Shown here piece after piece: positions 16,305-25,356 of a stretch of 57,182 bases of DNA. The notes under the pieces were generated by a model. The model made no database searches. It was not told the DNA's origin and was given only the letters and a program-made list of their open reading frames with translations. Each line of letters starts with the position of its first letter. Positions within the stretch are counted from its first letter, which is position 1. The DNA is from Neisseria sp. (GTDB lineage: Bacteria > Pseudomonadota > Gammaproteobacteria > Burkholderiales > Neisseriaceae). A program made the translations under genes and the position numbers. Where the stretch lies: assembly GCA_030538415.1 (NCBI GenBank), contig JAUNTY010000014.1, positions 1 to 57,182 on the forward strand. The letters are read 5' to 3'.

Positions 16305-17207
16305 TTAGCGTTGGACGGGGCGGGCGGTCAGCGTGCCATCGGCGTTGAGTTTGCCGCCGAACACGGGGAATATCGCGCCTTCGCCGTAGTGTTCGATCGG
16401 TTTGATGTCCGCCAAAATCTGCATGTCGGCGGCGGAAATTGCAAAATCCGTTTGGGCATTGGCTTGCATATGCGCGCGGTTGGCGGTTTTCGGCAGCGGC
16501 AGCAAGCCCAGTTGCAGGCAGTAGCGGATGCAGAGCTGCGGTACGGACACTTGGTAATGCGCCGCCATCGCCGCCACCGACGGGTTGTTCAGCATTTCGC
16601 CGTGGGCGATGGGCGAATAGGCTTCCACCAGAATGTCTTGCGCTTGGCAGTAGGCAATCAATTCAGACGGGGTGTTGCTGATGTGTGCCAACACTTGATT
16701 GACCATCGGCTTGACCGTGCCGTGGGTGATGAGGTTTTCCAAATCCACCTGCTCAAAATTGGATACGCCGATGGCACGCAGTTTGCCTGCCTGATAGGCT
16801 TCTTCCAACGCCCGCCAGGCGGCAAGATTGCCCTCGAAAAAGTGCTCGCCTTCGCGAAATGCCGTCCACGGCTGCGGGGCGTGAATCAGCATCAAATCAA
16901 TATAATCAATGTCTAAATCCGCCAAAGATTGTTCGATGCCCGCTTTGGCTTCGTGGTAGGTTTTATAGTCCGCTTGTAATTTGCTGGTGACAAACAACTC
17001 GCTGCGTGCCACGCCGCAGGTGCGGATGCCTTCGCCCACGCCCTGTTCGTTGCCGTAGCCTTCGGCGGTGTCGATATGGCGGTAGCCGAGCGAGACCGCA
17101 TCACGCACCGCTTGTGCGGCTTGGTCGTTGTCAATCATCCAGGTGCCAAGCCCGAGTTTGGGAATGGCAACGCCGTTGGATAGGCTGAATGTTTCGTTCA
17201 AAATCAT
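16305..17207 (-). CDS. Aldo/keto reductase
   Basis: This 300-residue AKR has an intact catalytic tetrad. Asp46 and Tyr51 are in HIDTAEGYGNEQ, Lys76 in VTSKL, and His109 in DLMLIHAPQPW. PLPKTANRAHMQANA near the C-terminus is the NADPH-binding segment. It is cytoplasmic, unlike its upstream neighbour. It lies 11 bp after the Tat-type AKR and 10 bp before the cyclophilin-like gene, so all three form an operon probably governed by the divergent LysR at 18366. Confidence 0.9.
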   Translation of the reverse strand: MILNETFSLSNGVAIPKLGLGTWMIDNDQAAQAVRDAVSLGYRHIDTAEGYGNEQGVGEGIRTCGVARSELFVTSKLQADYKTYHEAKAGIEQSLADLDIDYIDLMLIHAPQPWTAFREGEHFFEGNLAAWRALEEAYQAGKLRAIGVSNFEQVDLENLITHGTVKPMVNQVLAHISNTPSELIAYCQAQDILVEAYSPIAHGEMLNNPSVAAMAAHYQVSVPQLCIRYCLQLGLLPLPKTANRAHMQANAQTDFAISAADMQILADIKPIEHYGEGAIFPVFGGKLNADGTLTARPVQR

Positions 17208-17218
17208 GGTATTGCTCC

Positions 17219-18241
17219 TTATTTGCCCACCCCGATTTTGTCGAGGGCGGCAAACTCGGCGGCGGTTAATTTGATGGATGCGGCGGCAATATTTTCTTCC
17301 AAATGCGCCACTTTGCTAGTGCCGGGAATCGGTAAAATCGCCGGACTTTTGTGCAATAACCACGCAATCGCGGCTTGGGCGGGGCTGATGCCTTTGGCTT
17401 GGGCAACGGCGGCGGCAGGGCTGTCGGCTTGTGCCAAATTGCCGTTATCCAGCGGCCACCACGGAATAAAGGCAATGCCGTTCTCTTCGCAATATTTCAC
17501 CACGTCATCGTGTTGGCGGTAAGTCAGGTTGTAGCGGTTTTGTACCGATGCCACGGGGAAATATTTTTGCGCTTCTTTGATTTGCGCCACACTCACTTCG
17601 CTCAAGCCCGCCTGTTTGATCAAACCCATTTCGATAAATTTGGCCATCGCCTGATATTGCTCTTTAGCTGGGCGTTTCGGATCGACCCGGTGCAGCTGCC
17701 ACAAATCCAGTTTGTCCAATTTCAGACGGCGCAAGCTCATGCGGATACATTGTTCCAAATAAGCAGGGTCGCCCAGCTCGTGCCACGGGGCGGTTTGCGG
17801 ATCTTTGCGCACAAAGCCGCCTTTGGTCGCCACCACCAAGCCCTGCGGATACGGGGCAAGCGCTTCGGCAATCAAATCTTCGCTAACAAACGGCCCGTAA
17901 GCATCGGCGGTGTCGATAAAATCCACGCCGAGTTCGGGCAGACGGCGCAACACCCGCAACACTTCCGCTTTGTTTTCCGGCTCACCCCACACCCAGCCCT
18001 TGTCATTGTTGCCGGTGATTTTCAACGCACCGAATCCCAAGCGGTTCACTGTCAGACTGCCGATGTTGATTTTGCCTGCATTGGCGGCATTGACCGCACC
18101 GCTTGGCACGATTTTACGACCGACGGCCGAAGCCGTTCCGCCTTGTGCCATCGCCAACGGCACCGCCGCAACGGCTGCCAAGCCCGCACCGATTTTTAAT
18201 AATTGGCGGCGGTTGGTTTGGATTTCGTTAATGTTGCTCAT
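17219..18241 (-). CDS. Aldo/keto reductase with Tat-type signal
   Basis: The 340-residue protein starts MSNINEIQTNRRQLLKIGAG; the twin-arginine motif NRRQLLK followed by a hydrophobic stretch to about Ala32 indicates Tat export. The mature part is an AKR with Asp110, Tyr115 (IDTADAYG), Lys140 (ATKGG) and His184 (WQLHRVD). I chose ATG 18241 because AAGGAG lies just upstream; an earlier ATG at 18289 adds 16 residues and would bury the RBS. It is first gene of the operon divergent from LysR 18366. A periplasmic AKR is odd since NADPH is cytoplasmic; Tat export could occur with the cofactor bound. Confidence 0.87.
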   Translation of the reverse strand: MSNINEIQTNRRQLLKIGAGLAAVAAVPLAMAQGGTASAVGRKIVPSGAVNAANAGKINIGSLTVNRLGFGALKITGNNDKGWVWGEPENKAEVLRVLRRLPELGVDFIDTADAYGPFVSEDLIAEALAPYPQGLVVATKGGFVRKDPQTAPWHELGDPAYLEQCIRMSLRRLKLDKLDLWQLHRVDPKRPAKEQYQAMAKFIEMGLIKQAGLSEVSVAQIKEAQKYFPVASVQNRYNLTYRQHDDVVKYCEENGIAFIPWWPLDNGNLAQADSPAAAVAQAKGISPAQAAIAWLLHKSPAILPIPGTSKVAHLEENIAAASIKLTAAEFAALDKIGVGK

Positions 18242-18365
18242 TTTTCTGCTCCTTAGTTTGCGTTTCGTTGGGCTTAGTATAGTTTTCATGATTAAAAATA
18301 AAAAATTCTTTGTTTTTATGGTTTATAATGCTTTTTAAGAATGAATAAAACAGGGGGGAAACACG

Positions 18366-19250
18366 ATGGACATCCGCGTACTCAATTATTTTTTGGTGGT
18401 GGCGCAAGAAGAAAACATCACCAAAGCCGCCGAAATCCTGCATACCACCCAGCCGAATGTGTCGCGCCAGTTGGCGGAGTTGGAAGAGCGGTTGGGCAAA
18501 AAACTGTTTGACCGCAGCCGCCGCAAGATGACGTTGACGGAAGAAGGGCTGTTTCTGCAAAAGCGGGCGAAGGAGATTGTGGCGCTGGTCAACCGCACCG
18601 AAAACGAGCTGACGGCGTTTGACCAAGAAGCGGGCGGCACGGTGCATATCGGCGCGGCGGAAACCCACACCATGCGGCTGTTGGGCGATGTGATGATGGC
18701 GCTGCGGCAAAGCCATCCGCAAATCGGGTTTGACCTGTTCAGCGGCAGCACGGCGGAAGTGACCGAGCAGCTCGGCAAAGGATTGCTGGATTTCGGCGTG
18801 TTGGTCGCCCCGGTGGATTTGGGCAAATACGACTATCTCACCCTGCCCATAAAAGACACCTTCGGCATTTTGACCCACTGCGACAGCCCGCTTGCCAAAC
18901 TTGCCGCCGTGACCCCTGCCGACCTGCGCCATCAGCCGGTATTGGTTGCCAAGCAGCAGCTGGAAAGCAATATTTTTTCGGGCTGGCTGGGCGGCGACAT
19001 TCAACACCTGAACGTGGTCGGCACGTTCAACCTGATCACCACCCCCGCCATGCTGGTGGAAAGCGGCTTGGGCAGCGCGTTTACGTTTGACAAACTGGTC
19101 AACACCGAAGGACGCAATCTCTGCTTCCGCCCACTCGAACCCAAAGTCGAAACCGCCCTGCATCTGGTGTGGAAAAAACACCAAATCCTGCCCAAGCCTG
19201 CCAAAGTGTTTTTGGCGCGGGTAAAGGCAATGTGGGCGGCGGAGCATTAA
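18366..19250 (+). CDS. LysR-family transcriptional regulator
   Basis: This 294-residue LysR protein opens MDIRVLNYFLVVAQEENITK, with the recognition helix TTQPNVSRQLAELEERLGK, and has a full effector-binding domain (SGSTAEVTEQLGKGLLDFGV). The intergenic region to the divergent AKR operon is 124 bp and AT-rich, with GGGGGGAA as the RBS of this gene. It probably controls the AKR/AKR/cyclophilin-like operon, an arrangement that recurs in other proteobacteria as I recall. The effector is unknown. Confidence 0.88.
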   Translation: MDIRVLNYFLVVAQEENITKAAEILHTTQPNVSRQLAELEERLGKKLFDRSRRKMTLTEEGLFLQKRAKEIVALVNRTENELTAFDQEAGGTVHIGAAETHTMRLLGDVMMALRQSHPQIGFDLFSGSTAEVTEQLGKGLLDFGVLVAPVDLGKYDYLTLPIKDTFGILTHCDSPLAKLAAVTPADLRHQPVLVAKQQLESNIFSGWLGGDIQHLNVVGTFNLITTPAMLVESGLGSAFTFDKLVNTEGRNLCFRPLEPKVETALHLVWKKHQILPKPAKVFLARVKAMWAAEH

Positions 19251-19300
19251 AGGCAAAGTGCGGTGGGTTTGCCGGTTTTTTGCTGTTTACGGATAGGGAA

Positions 19301-19356
19301 AGGCCGTCTGAAACGTATGCTTGCTTAAAAAAGCAAAGCGTACGTTTCAGACGGCT
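19301..19356. terminator. Bidirectional DUS hairpin
   Basis: AGGCCGTCTGAAACGTATGC...gct and agcaAAGCGTACGTTTCAGACGGC form a long stem (19-20 bp with little mismatch). The USS position here reads AAGCGTACG, so this copy has lost or never had the uptake core, while the loop is that of the USS-bearing family. It lies between convergent LysR genes. Confidence 0.7.
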
Positions 19357-19370
19357 TATCTCTTCTAAAT

Positions 19371-20285
19371 CTATTCTTCTGCCAAAATCCCCTTTATCGC
19401 ACCCCTTAGCCAGCGGTGGGCGGGGTCGTGGTCTTTACGGTTGTGCCACGCTTGGTAATAGAGAAATTCGGGCAGGGGCAAAGGCAGGGGGAAGCGGTGC
19501 AGATTGGGATAAGCGGACAAATCGGCAACCGCGCGACTGGAGATGGTCAGTACCAAATCCGTGCCGCTGATGAGTTTCACCGCCACGCCCCAATGCGGCA
19601 GGGCGGCGGTGAGGTGTAGTTTTTGCTGGCTGTGTCGGGCGACGGCTCGTTCAATTTCGTATTGCACATCAGGACGGGATACGGGCAACACATGCTGACG
19701 GGCAAGCCATTCTTCCAGCGTAAGCAAGCCGTTTTCAGGCAGTATCGCTTTATCCGCCACGCAAACAAAATGCTCGCTAAACAGGCTTTGGCTGTGGATT
19801 TCAGACGGCACTTCGCCCTCGATAAAGGGGCTGAACGCCAAATCCAAGCTCCCATCGGCAAGCTGTGCCAGCATGACATCACGCCCCAGTTGCGACACGG
19901 CAATCTGCATATTGGGGGCGTGCGTGCGCAGGTAGTGCACAAGCGGCGGCAGGATAATCGCTGATGCATAATCCGACATCGCCAAATGAAAACGGCGGTC
20001 GCTGTCGGCAGGATTGAATGCCGCATTGCCAAGCAAGGTGTTCAGATTTGCCAGGGCTTCGTCCAAAGGCAACAGCAGGGTTCGGGCTTTGCTGGTCAGT
20101 TCCATTTTGCCGCCCTGACGAATCAACAAAGGGTCGTCAAAATGCTCGCGCAGCTGTGCCAAAGCGTGGCTTACCGCCGGCTGGCTTTTGTGCAAGCGTT
20201 CGGCAGCGCGGGTAACGTGTTTTTCTTGCAATAAGGCGTGCAAGGTTAAGAACAGATTCAAATCAATGCGGCGTAGCTCGTTCAT
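19371..20285 (-). CDS. LysR-family transcriptional regulator (NahR/LinR-like)
   Basis: This 304-residue protein begins MNELRRIDLNLFLTLHALLQ, with AAERLHKSQPAVSHALAQLR as the helix-turn-helix. The LNLFLTLHAL and NDPAHRWLR-type ending (HDPAHRWLRGAIKGIL) are typical of the NahR/LinR branch, which often responds to aromatic compounds. It is divergent from the EamA transporter and GST genes, with a 170-bp shared region holding a palindrome around a TATAAT. Control of those genes is likely. Confidence 0.88.
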   Translation of the reverse strand: MNELRRIDLNLFLTLHALLQEKHVTRAAERLHKSQPAVSHALAQLREHFDDPLLIRQGGKMELTSKARTLLLPLDEALANLNTLLGNAAFNPADSDRRFHLAMSDYASAIILPPLVHYLRTHAPNMQIAVSQLGRDVMLAQLADGSLDLAFSPFIEGEVPSEIHSQSLFSEHFVCVADKAILPENGLLTLEEWLARQHVLPVSRPDVQYEIERAVARHSQQKLHLTAALPHWGVAVKLISGTDLVLTISSRAVADLSAYPNLHRFPLPLPLPEFLYYQAWHNRKDHDPAHRWLRGAIKGILAEE

Positions 20286-20302
20286 ACCCCCTCCATTTTT
20301 GC

Positions 20303-20323
20303 ATTATTCGTATAATGAATAAT
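20303..20323. promoter_or_regulatory. Palindromic promoter/operator between LysR and EamA genes
   Basis: ATTATTC and GAATAAT face each other around GTATAAT, which contains a perfect -10 hexamer TATAAT. The site lies 18 bp upstream of the LysR start and 130 bp upstream of the transporter gene. A palindrome at a promoter between a divergent LysR and its neighbour is where a LysR protein would be expected to bind; this role is inferred. Confidence 0.45.
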
Positions 20324-20455
20324 AGACATGATTATAAACGATTTCCATTAATTTAACGAATTTTATATGATGACACGCATCACAAGACAGCTATTGAAAA
20401 GCTATTGAAAAGTCGTCTGAAAGCCAATTTCCCATACCGTTAATAAGGAAACATC

Positions 20456-21373
20456 ATGACCCAACACACCGCCTCTTCCGCCCATTGGCAAGATTTGCTC
20501 TTGACCGCACTGGCGCCGATTTTGTTTTCCAGCACTTATGTGGTGGCAACGACAATGCTGCCGCCAGACCGTCCGTTTACCGGGGCGTTGATTCGGGTAT
20601 TGCCTGCGGGCTTGTTGCTGCTGCTGTGGCAACGCAAACTGCCGAAACGCAATGAATGGGGCAAACTGTTCACCTTGGCGATGGTGAACATTACGGCATT
20701 TCAGGCGTTTTTGTTTGTGTCGGCGTATCGTTTGCCGGGCGGGCAAGCGGCGGTGTTATCGGCATTGTCGCCTTTGATGCTGATGTTGCTCGGCGTGGTG
20801 GCGGACAAAGTGCGGTTTGCACCGATTGCAGTGGCGGCTGGTGCAGCTTCGGTGGTCGGTATGGCGCTGTTGATGCTCTCGCCTGATATGGCTTGGGATA
20901 GCATCGGCACGGCGGCGGCATTGTTGGCGGCGGTGATGACGGCACTCGGCATTTGGCTGGTGCGCCGTTGGCAGTTGTCGTTGCCTGTGTTGGCATTGAG
21001 TGGCTGGCAGTTGCTTTTGGGCGGCATCATGCTTGCACCGCTCGCCATAATCTATGACGCGCCGTTGCCCGCACTCGGTGTCAAAGCAATCGCAGGCTAC
21101 GCTTATCTCACCCTGTTTGGCACGATGCTGGCTTATGTGCTGTGGTTTCGCGGTATGCAAAAATTACCGCCTGTGGCAGTGGGAGCGGTTGGGCTGCTGA
21201 GCCCGATTGGGGCGATTGTGTGGGGCTGGGCATTGCTGGGGCAAGCGATTGGCGGACAAGGTCTGGTCGGCTTAGCGGTGGTGTTGGTGAGTATTTTGCT
21301 GATGCAGCGTTATGGGGCTGGTATAAAAAAATCCGCCACAACACACACCGTATTGAATCGTAAACACGTTTAA
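20456..21373 (+). CDS. EamA/DMT-family transporter
   Basis: This 305-residue integral membrane protein has ten predicted helices in two EamA halves. PDRPFTGALIRVLPAGLLLL in the first half and TLFGTMLAYVLWFRGMQKLP in the second are typical. It is similar in type to RhaT/YdcZ-like drug/metabolite exporters such as E. coli RarD/EamA. It is 24 bp upstream of the GST gene and both face the LysR at 19371, suggesting export and conjugation of the same compound class. A USS core (AAAGTGCGGT) occurs in its coding sequence near 20808. Confidence 0.88.
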   Translation: MTQHTASSAHWQDLLLTALAPILFSSTYVVATTMLPPDRPFTGALIRVLPAGLLLLLWQRKLPKRNEWGKLFTLAMVNITAFQAFLFVSAYRLPGGQAAVLSALSPLMLMLLGVVADKVRFAPIAVAAGAASVVGMALLMLSPDMAWDSIGTAAALLAAVMTALGIWLVRRWQLSLPVLALSGWQLLLGGIMLAPLAIIYDAPLPALGVKAIAGYAYLTLFGTMLAYVLWFRGMQKLPPVAVGAVGLLSPIGAIVWGWALLGQAIGGQGLVGLAVVLVSILLMQRYGAGIKKSATTHTVLNRKHV

Positions 21374-21397
21374 TTTCAAAAATACAAGGCATAACAC

Positions 21398-22261
21398 ATG
21401 AACACCATCACCCTAAGTCAAATCAAACTAAGTCAGTCCACACAAAACGCCCTAAGCGGCACGCCCAAGCCCTTGTTTCAGCTTTATTTGGCCGCCGCCT
21501 GCCCGTTTTGTCACCGTGTGTCGCTGGCAATTGCCTTGACGGGCTTGCAAGCTTGGTTTGACATTCGCTACACCGAAGACATCAAGCCCGACAGCGGTTG
21601 GCAAATTCTGCCGGAAAACGAACCACTGTGGCAGGCGGATACCGTCAAAGCCTTGTATCACTTGGCTTCAGACGGCACAAAGCAAGGCTCATCCGTGCCA
21701 CTATTAATTGAAATCGGCAACAAGCGCTTATTGTCCGATTCGTCTGCCGACATGGTGCGCTGGATTAGCACAGGTTTTCATGGTGCGGTGGCGGTCAAAC
21801 ACGACTTGCTCGCAGGCAAAACCCACGCCGAACTAGACGATATTAACCAAACCCTGCACAACCGCTTAAACCGTGCGGTTTACCGCTTACTCAGTAGCGA
21901 AAACCAAGCCGACTATGAGCAGCAACTCAATGATTTGTTTGTTTATCTTGACGAGTGGGAATGCCGTCTGAACGGGCAATATTATGCCTTGGGCGAACAG
22001 CCAAGCGAAGCCGATGTATTTTTGTTGCCCAGTCTGCTGCGTTTTGATGCGATTTATCACCGCCTGTTTTATTGCAGCAAAAAACGCATCGCCGATTATC
22101 CCAACCTTGAACGCTATCGTCGGCAATTACTCAAGCAACCCGAAATCGCCCAAACTTTTGATTTGCAAAGAAGCATGAACCATTATTATTTAAGTGCCTT
22201 ACATTTGAACGGCAAAGCCGTGCGGTTGAATCCGCTGGGGATTGTGCCTGTGTTGGGGTGA
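21398..22261 (+). CDS. Glutathionyl-hydroquinone-reductase-like GST (Xi class)
   Basis: This 287-residue GST-fold protein has the active-site motif CPFCHR (Cys35) where Xi-class enzymes such as E. coli YqjG carry CPWAHR. The C-terminal domain shows the hallmarks LPSLLRFDAIYHRLFYCSKK and RIADYPNL, and the ending NHYYLSALHLNG...NPLGIVPVLG. Xi GSTs remove glutathione from glutathionyl-hydroquinones. The N-terminus is shorter than in YqjG (about 328 residues). It is second in the LysR-controlled EamA-GST unit. Confidence 0.82.
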   Translation: MNTITLSQIKLSQSTQNALSGTPKPLFQLYLAAACPFCHRVSLAIALTGLQAWFDIRYTEDIKPDSGWQILPENEPLWQADTVKALYHLASDGTKQGSSVPLLIEIGNKRLLSDSSADMVRWISTGFHGAVAVKHDLLAGKTHAELDDINQTLHNRLNRAVYRLLSSENQADYEQQLNDLFVYLDEWECRLNGQYYALGEQPSEADVFLLPSLLRFDAIYHRLFYCSKKRIADYPNLERYRRQLLKQPEIAQTFDLQRSMNHYYLSALHLNGKAVRLNPLGIVPVLG

Positions 22262-22284
22262 GGTGTTTTTTGAATGGGAATTGA

Positions 22285-22341
22285 AGGCCGTCTGAAACCG
22301 CACTTTGCTTTTTTTAAGCAAGTAAAGGTTTCAGACGGCCT
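22285..22341. terminator. DUS-USS terminator after GST
   Basis: AGGCCGTCTGAAACCGCACT...tgctttttttaagca...GGTTTCAGACGGCCT. The left arm holds the fused DUS-USS, and the right arm pairs with it imperfectly. It is 24 bp after the GST stop. Confidence 0.7.
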
Positions 22342-22468
22342 TGTTATCATTGCTAAAATCACACGTTCCCAACGCTATAAGCGGGCTACGCTTGCTCTGT
22401 TCCCAAACATAAAAACGGATTGTGTCGAAACCGAAAAATCGACCCGTCAGGGCGTTGTGTGGTATGGG

Positions 22469-23209
22469 TTAAAACCCGAGTTTCGGGTCGGCAATAATGA
22501 AAGCCGGTACGCCAATCACTATGAAAGCGGCATCTCCCGCCAGCGTGAACGGCGTCAACACAATATTTCTCAACAGTTTCGGCCCGCTAACCACCTTCTT
22601 ACGCTCGACTGTCTGCAATTTCACCGGCACATACTGTTCAAAGCGATAATTTTGCTTCACTTGCAGCGGTTTATCGTACATTTGTCCAGTTGGTGAAAAG
22701 CAACGTTCATATGTCGTCAATGACGATTCTTGGCTTACCTGACGAAAGCGCAATGCCAGCAAAACTTTATTTTCTTGTGCCGCCTGTTTGTTGTTTGGGC
22801 TTGTATCAAGCGGATATCTGAGACAAAAGCGGCTGTTGAATTTTCCGGCTGTATCTTCAATCGTTACCGGCAATTCAGACAATGCAGTCAGCCGCTCCCT
22901 CTCCTTGACTGAAAAAATCTGATAGCGGTGTTGCAGCTTCGCATTCAAAACGGACAGCAATCTTTCTGATGCTTGCGGCTCCACTACATACCAGTAGCGC
23001 TCGCCCATCATGACCAGGCTGCCTTGTTGCAATTGCCCGCTGTCGGTACGGATATGACCGAAAGCATGCACCTTGTCTTCACCCAAACGGTGGTAAATCT
23101 CTTGCGTACTCACCGCCGAGCCTCCGCCCGACCACATCGCGCTGGTACAACCGCCCGCCGATAAAGCCGCAGACAGTAACAGCACCAGTTTCAAACATTT
23201 CTTCATCAT
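22469..23209 (-). CDS. Hypothetical lipoprotein
   Basis: The 246-residue protein has a lipoprotein signal: MMKKCLKLVLLLSAALSAGG followed by Cys21, so lipidation and membrane anchoring are likely. No known domain is recognised. Mid-protein it carries ERLTALSELPVTIEDTAGKF and a Cys pair (FCLRYPL, RCFSPTGQ). The C-terminus has a hydrophobic stretch NIVLTPFTLAGDAAFIVIGV, which may be a second membrane contact. A GAGCGG RBS precedes the ATG. It stands alone, between a plus-strand GST and a Correia-like element. Confidence 0.75.
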   Translation of the reverse strand: MMKKCLKLVLLLSAALSAGGCTSAMWSGGGSAVSTQEIYHRLGEDKVHAFGHIRTDSGQLQQGSLVMMGERYWYVVEPQASERLLSVLNAKLQHRYQIFSVKERERLTALSELPVTIEDTAGKFNSRFCLRYPLDTSPNNKQAAQENKVLLALRFRQVSQESSLTTYERCFSPTGQMYDKPLQVKQNYRFEQYVPVKLQTVERKKVVSGPKLLRNIVLTPFTLAGDAAFIVIGVPAFIIADPKLGF

Positions 23210-23247
23210 GCCGCTCTCCTTTTCAGATTAATACGCCGAAACAACTA

Positions 23248-23355
23248 TATAGTCGGAGAAATTAGATTCTGATACAAGGCGGCGAGCCGCAGACAGTACA
23301 GATAGTACGACAAGGCGAGCCAACGCCGTAGCAGAAACTAATTTCTTCGACTATA
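23248..23355. repeat. Correia-like element (108 bp)
   Basis: TATAGTCGGAGAAATTAGAT at the left pairs with ACTAATTTCTTCGACTATA at the right. The interior caaggcggcgagccgcagacagtacag is the family core. It is nearly identical in reverse to the inner element at 14158. It lies upstream of the lipoprotein gene, where such elements often contribute promoter or processing sites. Confidence 0.78.
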
Positions 23356-23444
23356 GCATGTTGCAGAAGATCAAACCTAGTATTTCGAAATATGCAAAAA
23401 GTGCGGTTGATGTATATAGGTTACTACAATTTATGCAAAAATAC

Positions 23445-23500
23445 ATGCCGTCTGAAACCGCACTTTGCTTTTTTAAGCAAGTAAAAGTTTCAGACGGCAT
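23445..23500. terminator. DUS-USS hairpin downstream of the NfsB-like gene
   Basis: ATGCCGTCTGAAACCGCACT...gcttttttaagc...AGTTTCAGACGGCAT. This is an AT-type DUS with the fused USS in the left arm. It lies 28 bp beyond the stop of the minus-strand nitroreductase and is probably its terminator. Confidence 0.7.
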
Positions 23501-23527
23501 GATTACTACCACCAACCGTATTATGAC

Positions 23528-24187
23528 TTAACCCACAACCTGCACCACATCGTCAAATTCGCGGCGGTTTTTGCGGGCGATTTCACGGGCACGGTAGCCG
23601 AAGCTTGCCATCACCGACACGCCCCATTCGGCAGGGTCAAACACGCCTGCGTCTGCCAACAGCTGATTGACGGCGGCATAGTCAAAGCCTTCCATCGGGC
23701 AGGAATCAATGCCCAGCATGGCGGCGGCGGTCATCATGTTGGCAAGGGCGAGGTAGGTTTGTTTGCTTGCCCAGTCAAACAGGGTGCGTTCGTTGCCTGT
23801 CACAGCAATATCGTTTTGGTGGAAATTGAGATAAGCCGGCATTTTTTGTGCGAAATCTTCTGCCGTCCAGTCTTGGCGTATAAATGCCTCACGCAAAAAT
23901 TCGCTGTCCATACGGGCGTTTTTCTTTGCCAAAATCACCAGCAAATGGCTGGCGTTGTCGGCGGAATCCGCCAGCCCGAAGGCAATCGGTTTTAATTTTT
24001 GGCGTAGGGCTGGGTCTTGCAACACCACGAATTTCCACGGCTCAGAGCCGACGGAGCTGGGCGAGCGGATGCCGCATTCCAAGATGGTGCGGAAATCGTC
24101 ATCGCTGATTTTGCGGGCGGGGTCGTAATTGCGGGTGGAGACGCGGCGGTGAAAGATGTCTAATGCTTGTTCACGGTTTAATAACAT
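23528..24187 (-). CDS. NfsB-like NAD(P)H nitroreductase
   Basis: This 219-residue protein has nitroreductase-fold signatures. HRRVSTRNYDPARKISDDDF carries the FMN phosphate contacts, and IRSPSSVGSEPWKFVVLQD is the conserved flavin segment. TYLALANMMTAAAMLGIDSC with PMEGFD follows. Such enzymes reduce nitroaromatics and quinones with FMN. No signal, so cytoplasmic. Its downstream hairpin ends the transcript; the exported DJ-1 protein gene lies 93 bp upstream in the same direction and may be co-transcribed. Confidence 0.9.
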   Translation of the reverse strand: MLLNREQALDIFHRRVSTRNYDPARKISDDDFRTILECGIRSPSSVGSEPWKFVVLQDPALRQKLKPIAFGLADSADNASHLLVILAKKNARMDSEFLREAFIRQDWTAEDFAQKMPAYLNFHQNDIAVTGNERTLFDWASKQTYLALANMMTAAAMLGIDSCPMEGFDYAAVNQLLADAGVFDPAEWGVSVMASFGYRAREIARKNRREFDDVVQVVG

Positions 24188-24280
24188 GGGGTTTTCCTTG
24201 AATAAGGTTGAATAAGGTTGAATAAAAAAAGCGGCTGATCACAACCGCTTAAGTTAAAAAATCAGAGAGGATTATGTGGC

Positions 24281-25168
24281 TTATTTTTTAGCCGCTACTT
24301 GCGTGTCCAAAATCTTAATCATTTCACGGGCAAGCTGATGGTCGCTGAACGGGTTTTGACCTGTCACCAAATTGCGATCTACCACCACATAATCGGCACT
24401 GTCGCCACCCACGCTCACGTTTGCCCCGGCCGCACGCAATGCGTCCTCCATATAGAATTCAATCTTGCCTTGCAGCCAGTCTTCCACGCCTTTTTCTTCA
24501 AGGGTGGAGTACACGGTCATGTTGTAGCCTTTGAAAATCCAGTCTTTCGCCAAACGCTGGGCGATGGCGGTGTCGCCGTTCACCATCGCCTGACGGAAGG
24601 CGGCAGGGTTATCCAAGGCAGCGGCAAAGGCAATCGGGCCGTGGCACAGCATGGCAATCGCCTGATTTTTGCTTTGGAAGTGGCGCAAGGCTTTGCCCAG
24701 ATTTTCGTCCTGCATCAAATCCACCATCGGGCCGTGCCCGCCCGGCACATACAAGCCGTCGTATTGGTTGAGGTTTTTGATCGCTTCCGCCAATTTGGTC
24801 GGTTTTTGCATAGACGGGTGAGTCAGGGCGAAGGTCATCGCTTGGCTCATTTTCTCCGCGCTGTTGCCGAACAAGGCAGGATTGATGGAATTTTTATCCA
24901 CAGGCGGCGTGTTGCCGTCAGGCGTGGCGACCACCACTTCATAGCCCGCCTTGATTAATTCTTGCGCAGGCTCGGTCAGCTCACCCAAAAAATAGCCCGT
25001 GCGGTGGATACGGCCGTCTTTGAATGTCAATTCATCGGCACTGGTGGTCACTAATAACACTTTGCCTTTGCTCGGCACGTTGCTGCTTGCGGCGGTGTCT
25101 GCCAAGGCAGGGGTGGCAACGGCTAAGCCTAACGCCAAGGCAATGGTAGATACGGTTTTTTTCAACAT
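24281..25168 (-). CDS. Exported DJ-1/PfpI-family protein
   Basis: This 295-residue protein has a Sec signal (MLKKTVSTIALALGLAVATP to ALA). The mature part is a class I glutamine-amidotransferase-like DJ-1 fold. The nucleophile elbow AMLCHGP has Cys175-His176, Glu residues follow the TTSADELTFKDGR segment, and YVPGGHGPMVDL is a signature of the Hsp31/YhbO group. Relatives act as glyoxalase III, deglycase or chaperone; which applies is not determinable here. A periplasmic location is unusual for the family. Its upstream region contains one of the two 64-bp direct repeats. Confidence 0.85.
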   Translation of the reverse strand: MLKKTVSTIALALGLAVATPALADTAASSNVPSKGKVLLVTTSADELTFKDGRIHRTGYFLGELTEPAQELIKAGYEVVVATPDGNTPPVDKNSINPALFGNSAEKMSQAMTFALTHPSMQKPTKLAEAIKNLNQYDGLYVPGGHGPMVDLMQDENLGKALRHFQSKNQAIAMLCHGPIAFAAALDNPAAFRQAMVNGDTAIAQRLAKDWIFKGYNMTVYSTLEEKGVEDWLQGKIEFYMEDALRAAGANVSVGGDSADYVVVDRNLVTGQNPFSDHQLAREMIKILDTQVAAKK

Positions 25169-25218
25169 GGTTTGCTCCTAAATAGATAAGGTCAGATAAA
25201 TGATTTGCTTCGGAAAGT

Positions 25219-25282
25219 ATTATCAACGACAAGGCGTTTAATCACAATGAATGAATAATTGATACAGCATTCCGTTTTTTGG
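25219..25282. repeat. Direct repeat, left copy, upstream of DJ-1-like gene
   Basis: It runs from ATTATCAAC to CCGTTTTTTGG. The central AATGAATGAATAATTGATAC and following ACAGCATT match the right copy at 27123 with few changes. It is AT-rich and placed like a promoter/operator. Confidence 0.6.
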
Positions 25283-25310
25283 CATGATTGGTGGGGATGT
25301 GGTTTGACAA

Positions 25311-25356
25311 ATGCCGTCTGAAACTTGGCACATCAAAGTGCGGTTTCAGACGGCAT
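25311..25356. terminator. DUS-USS hairpin (AT type)
   Basis: ATGCCGTCTGAAAC faces AAGTGCGGTTTCAGACGGCAT with loop ttggcacatca. It lies 30 bp to the right of the left direct repeat, upstream of the TetR gene. It is the last DUS before the DUS-free TetR-nfsA segment. Confidence 0.65.

Noticed and set aside
19169-19570. Plus-strand frame after LysR 18366
   Set aside because: It runs through a DUS hairpin and is antisense to the next LysR gene; no protein family is seen.
22274-22696. Plus-strand frame overlapping the hypothetical lipoprotein
   Set aside because: It begins in a DUS hairpin and is antisense to a gene with a convincing lipoprotein signal.
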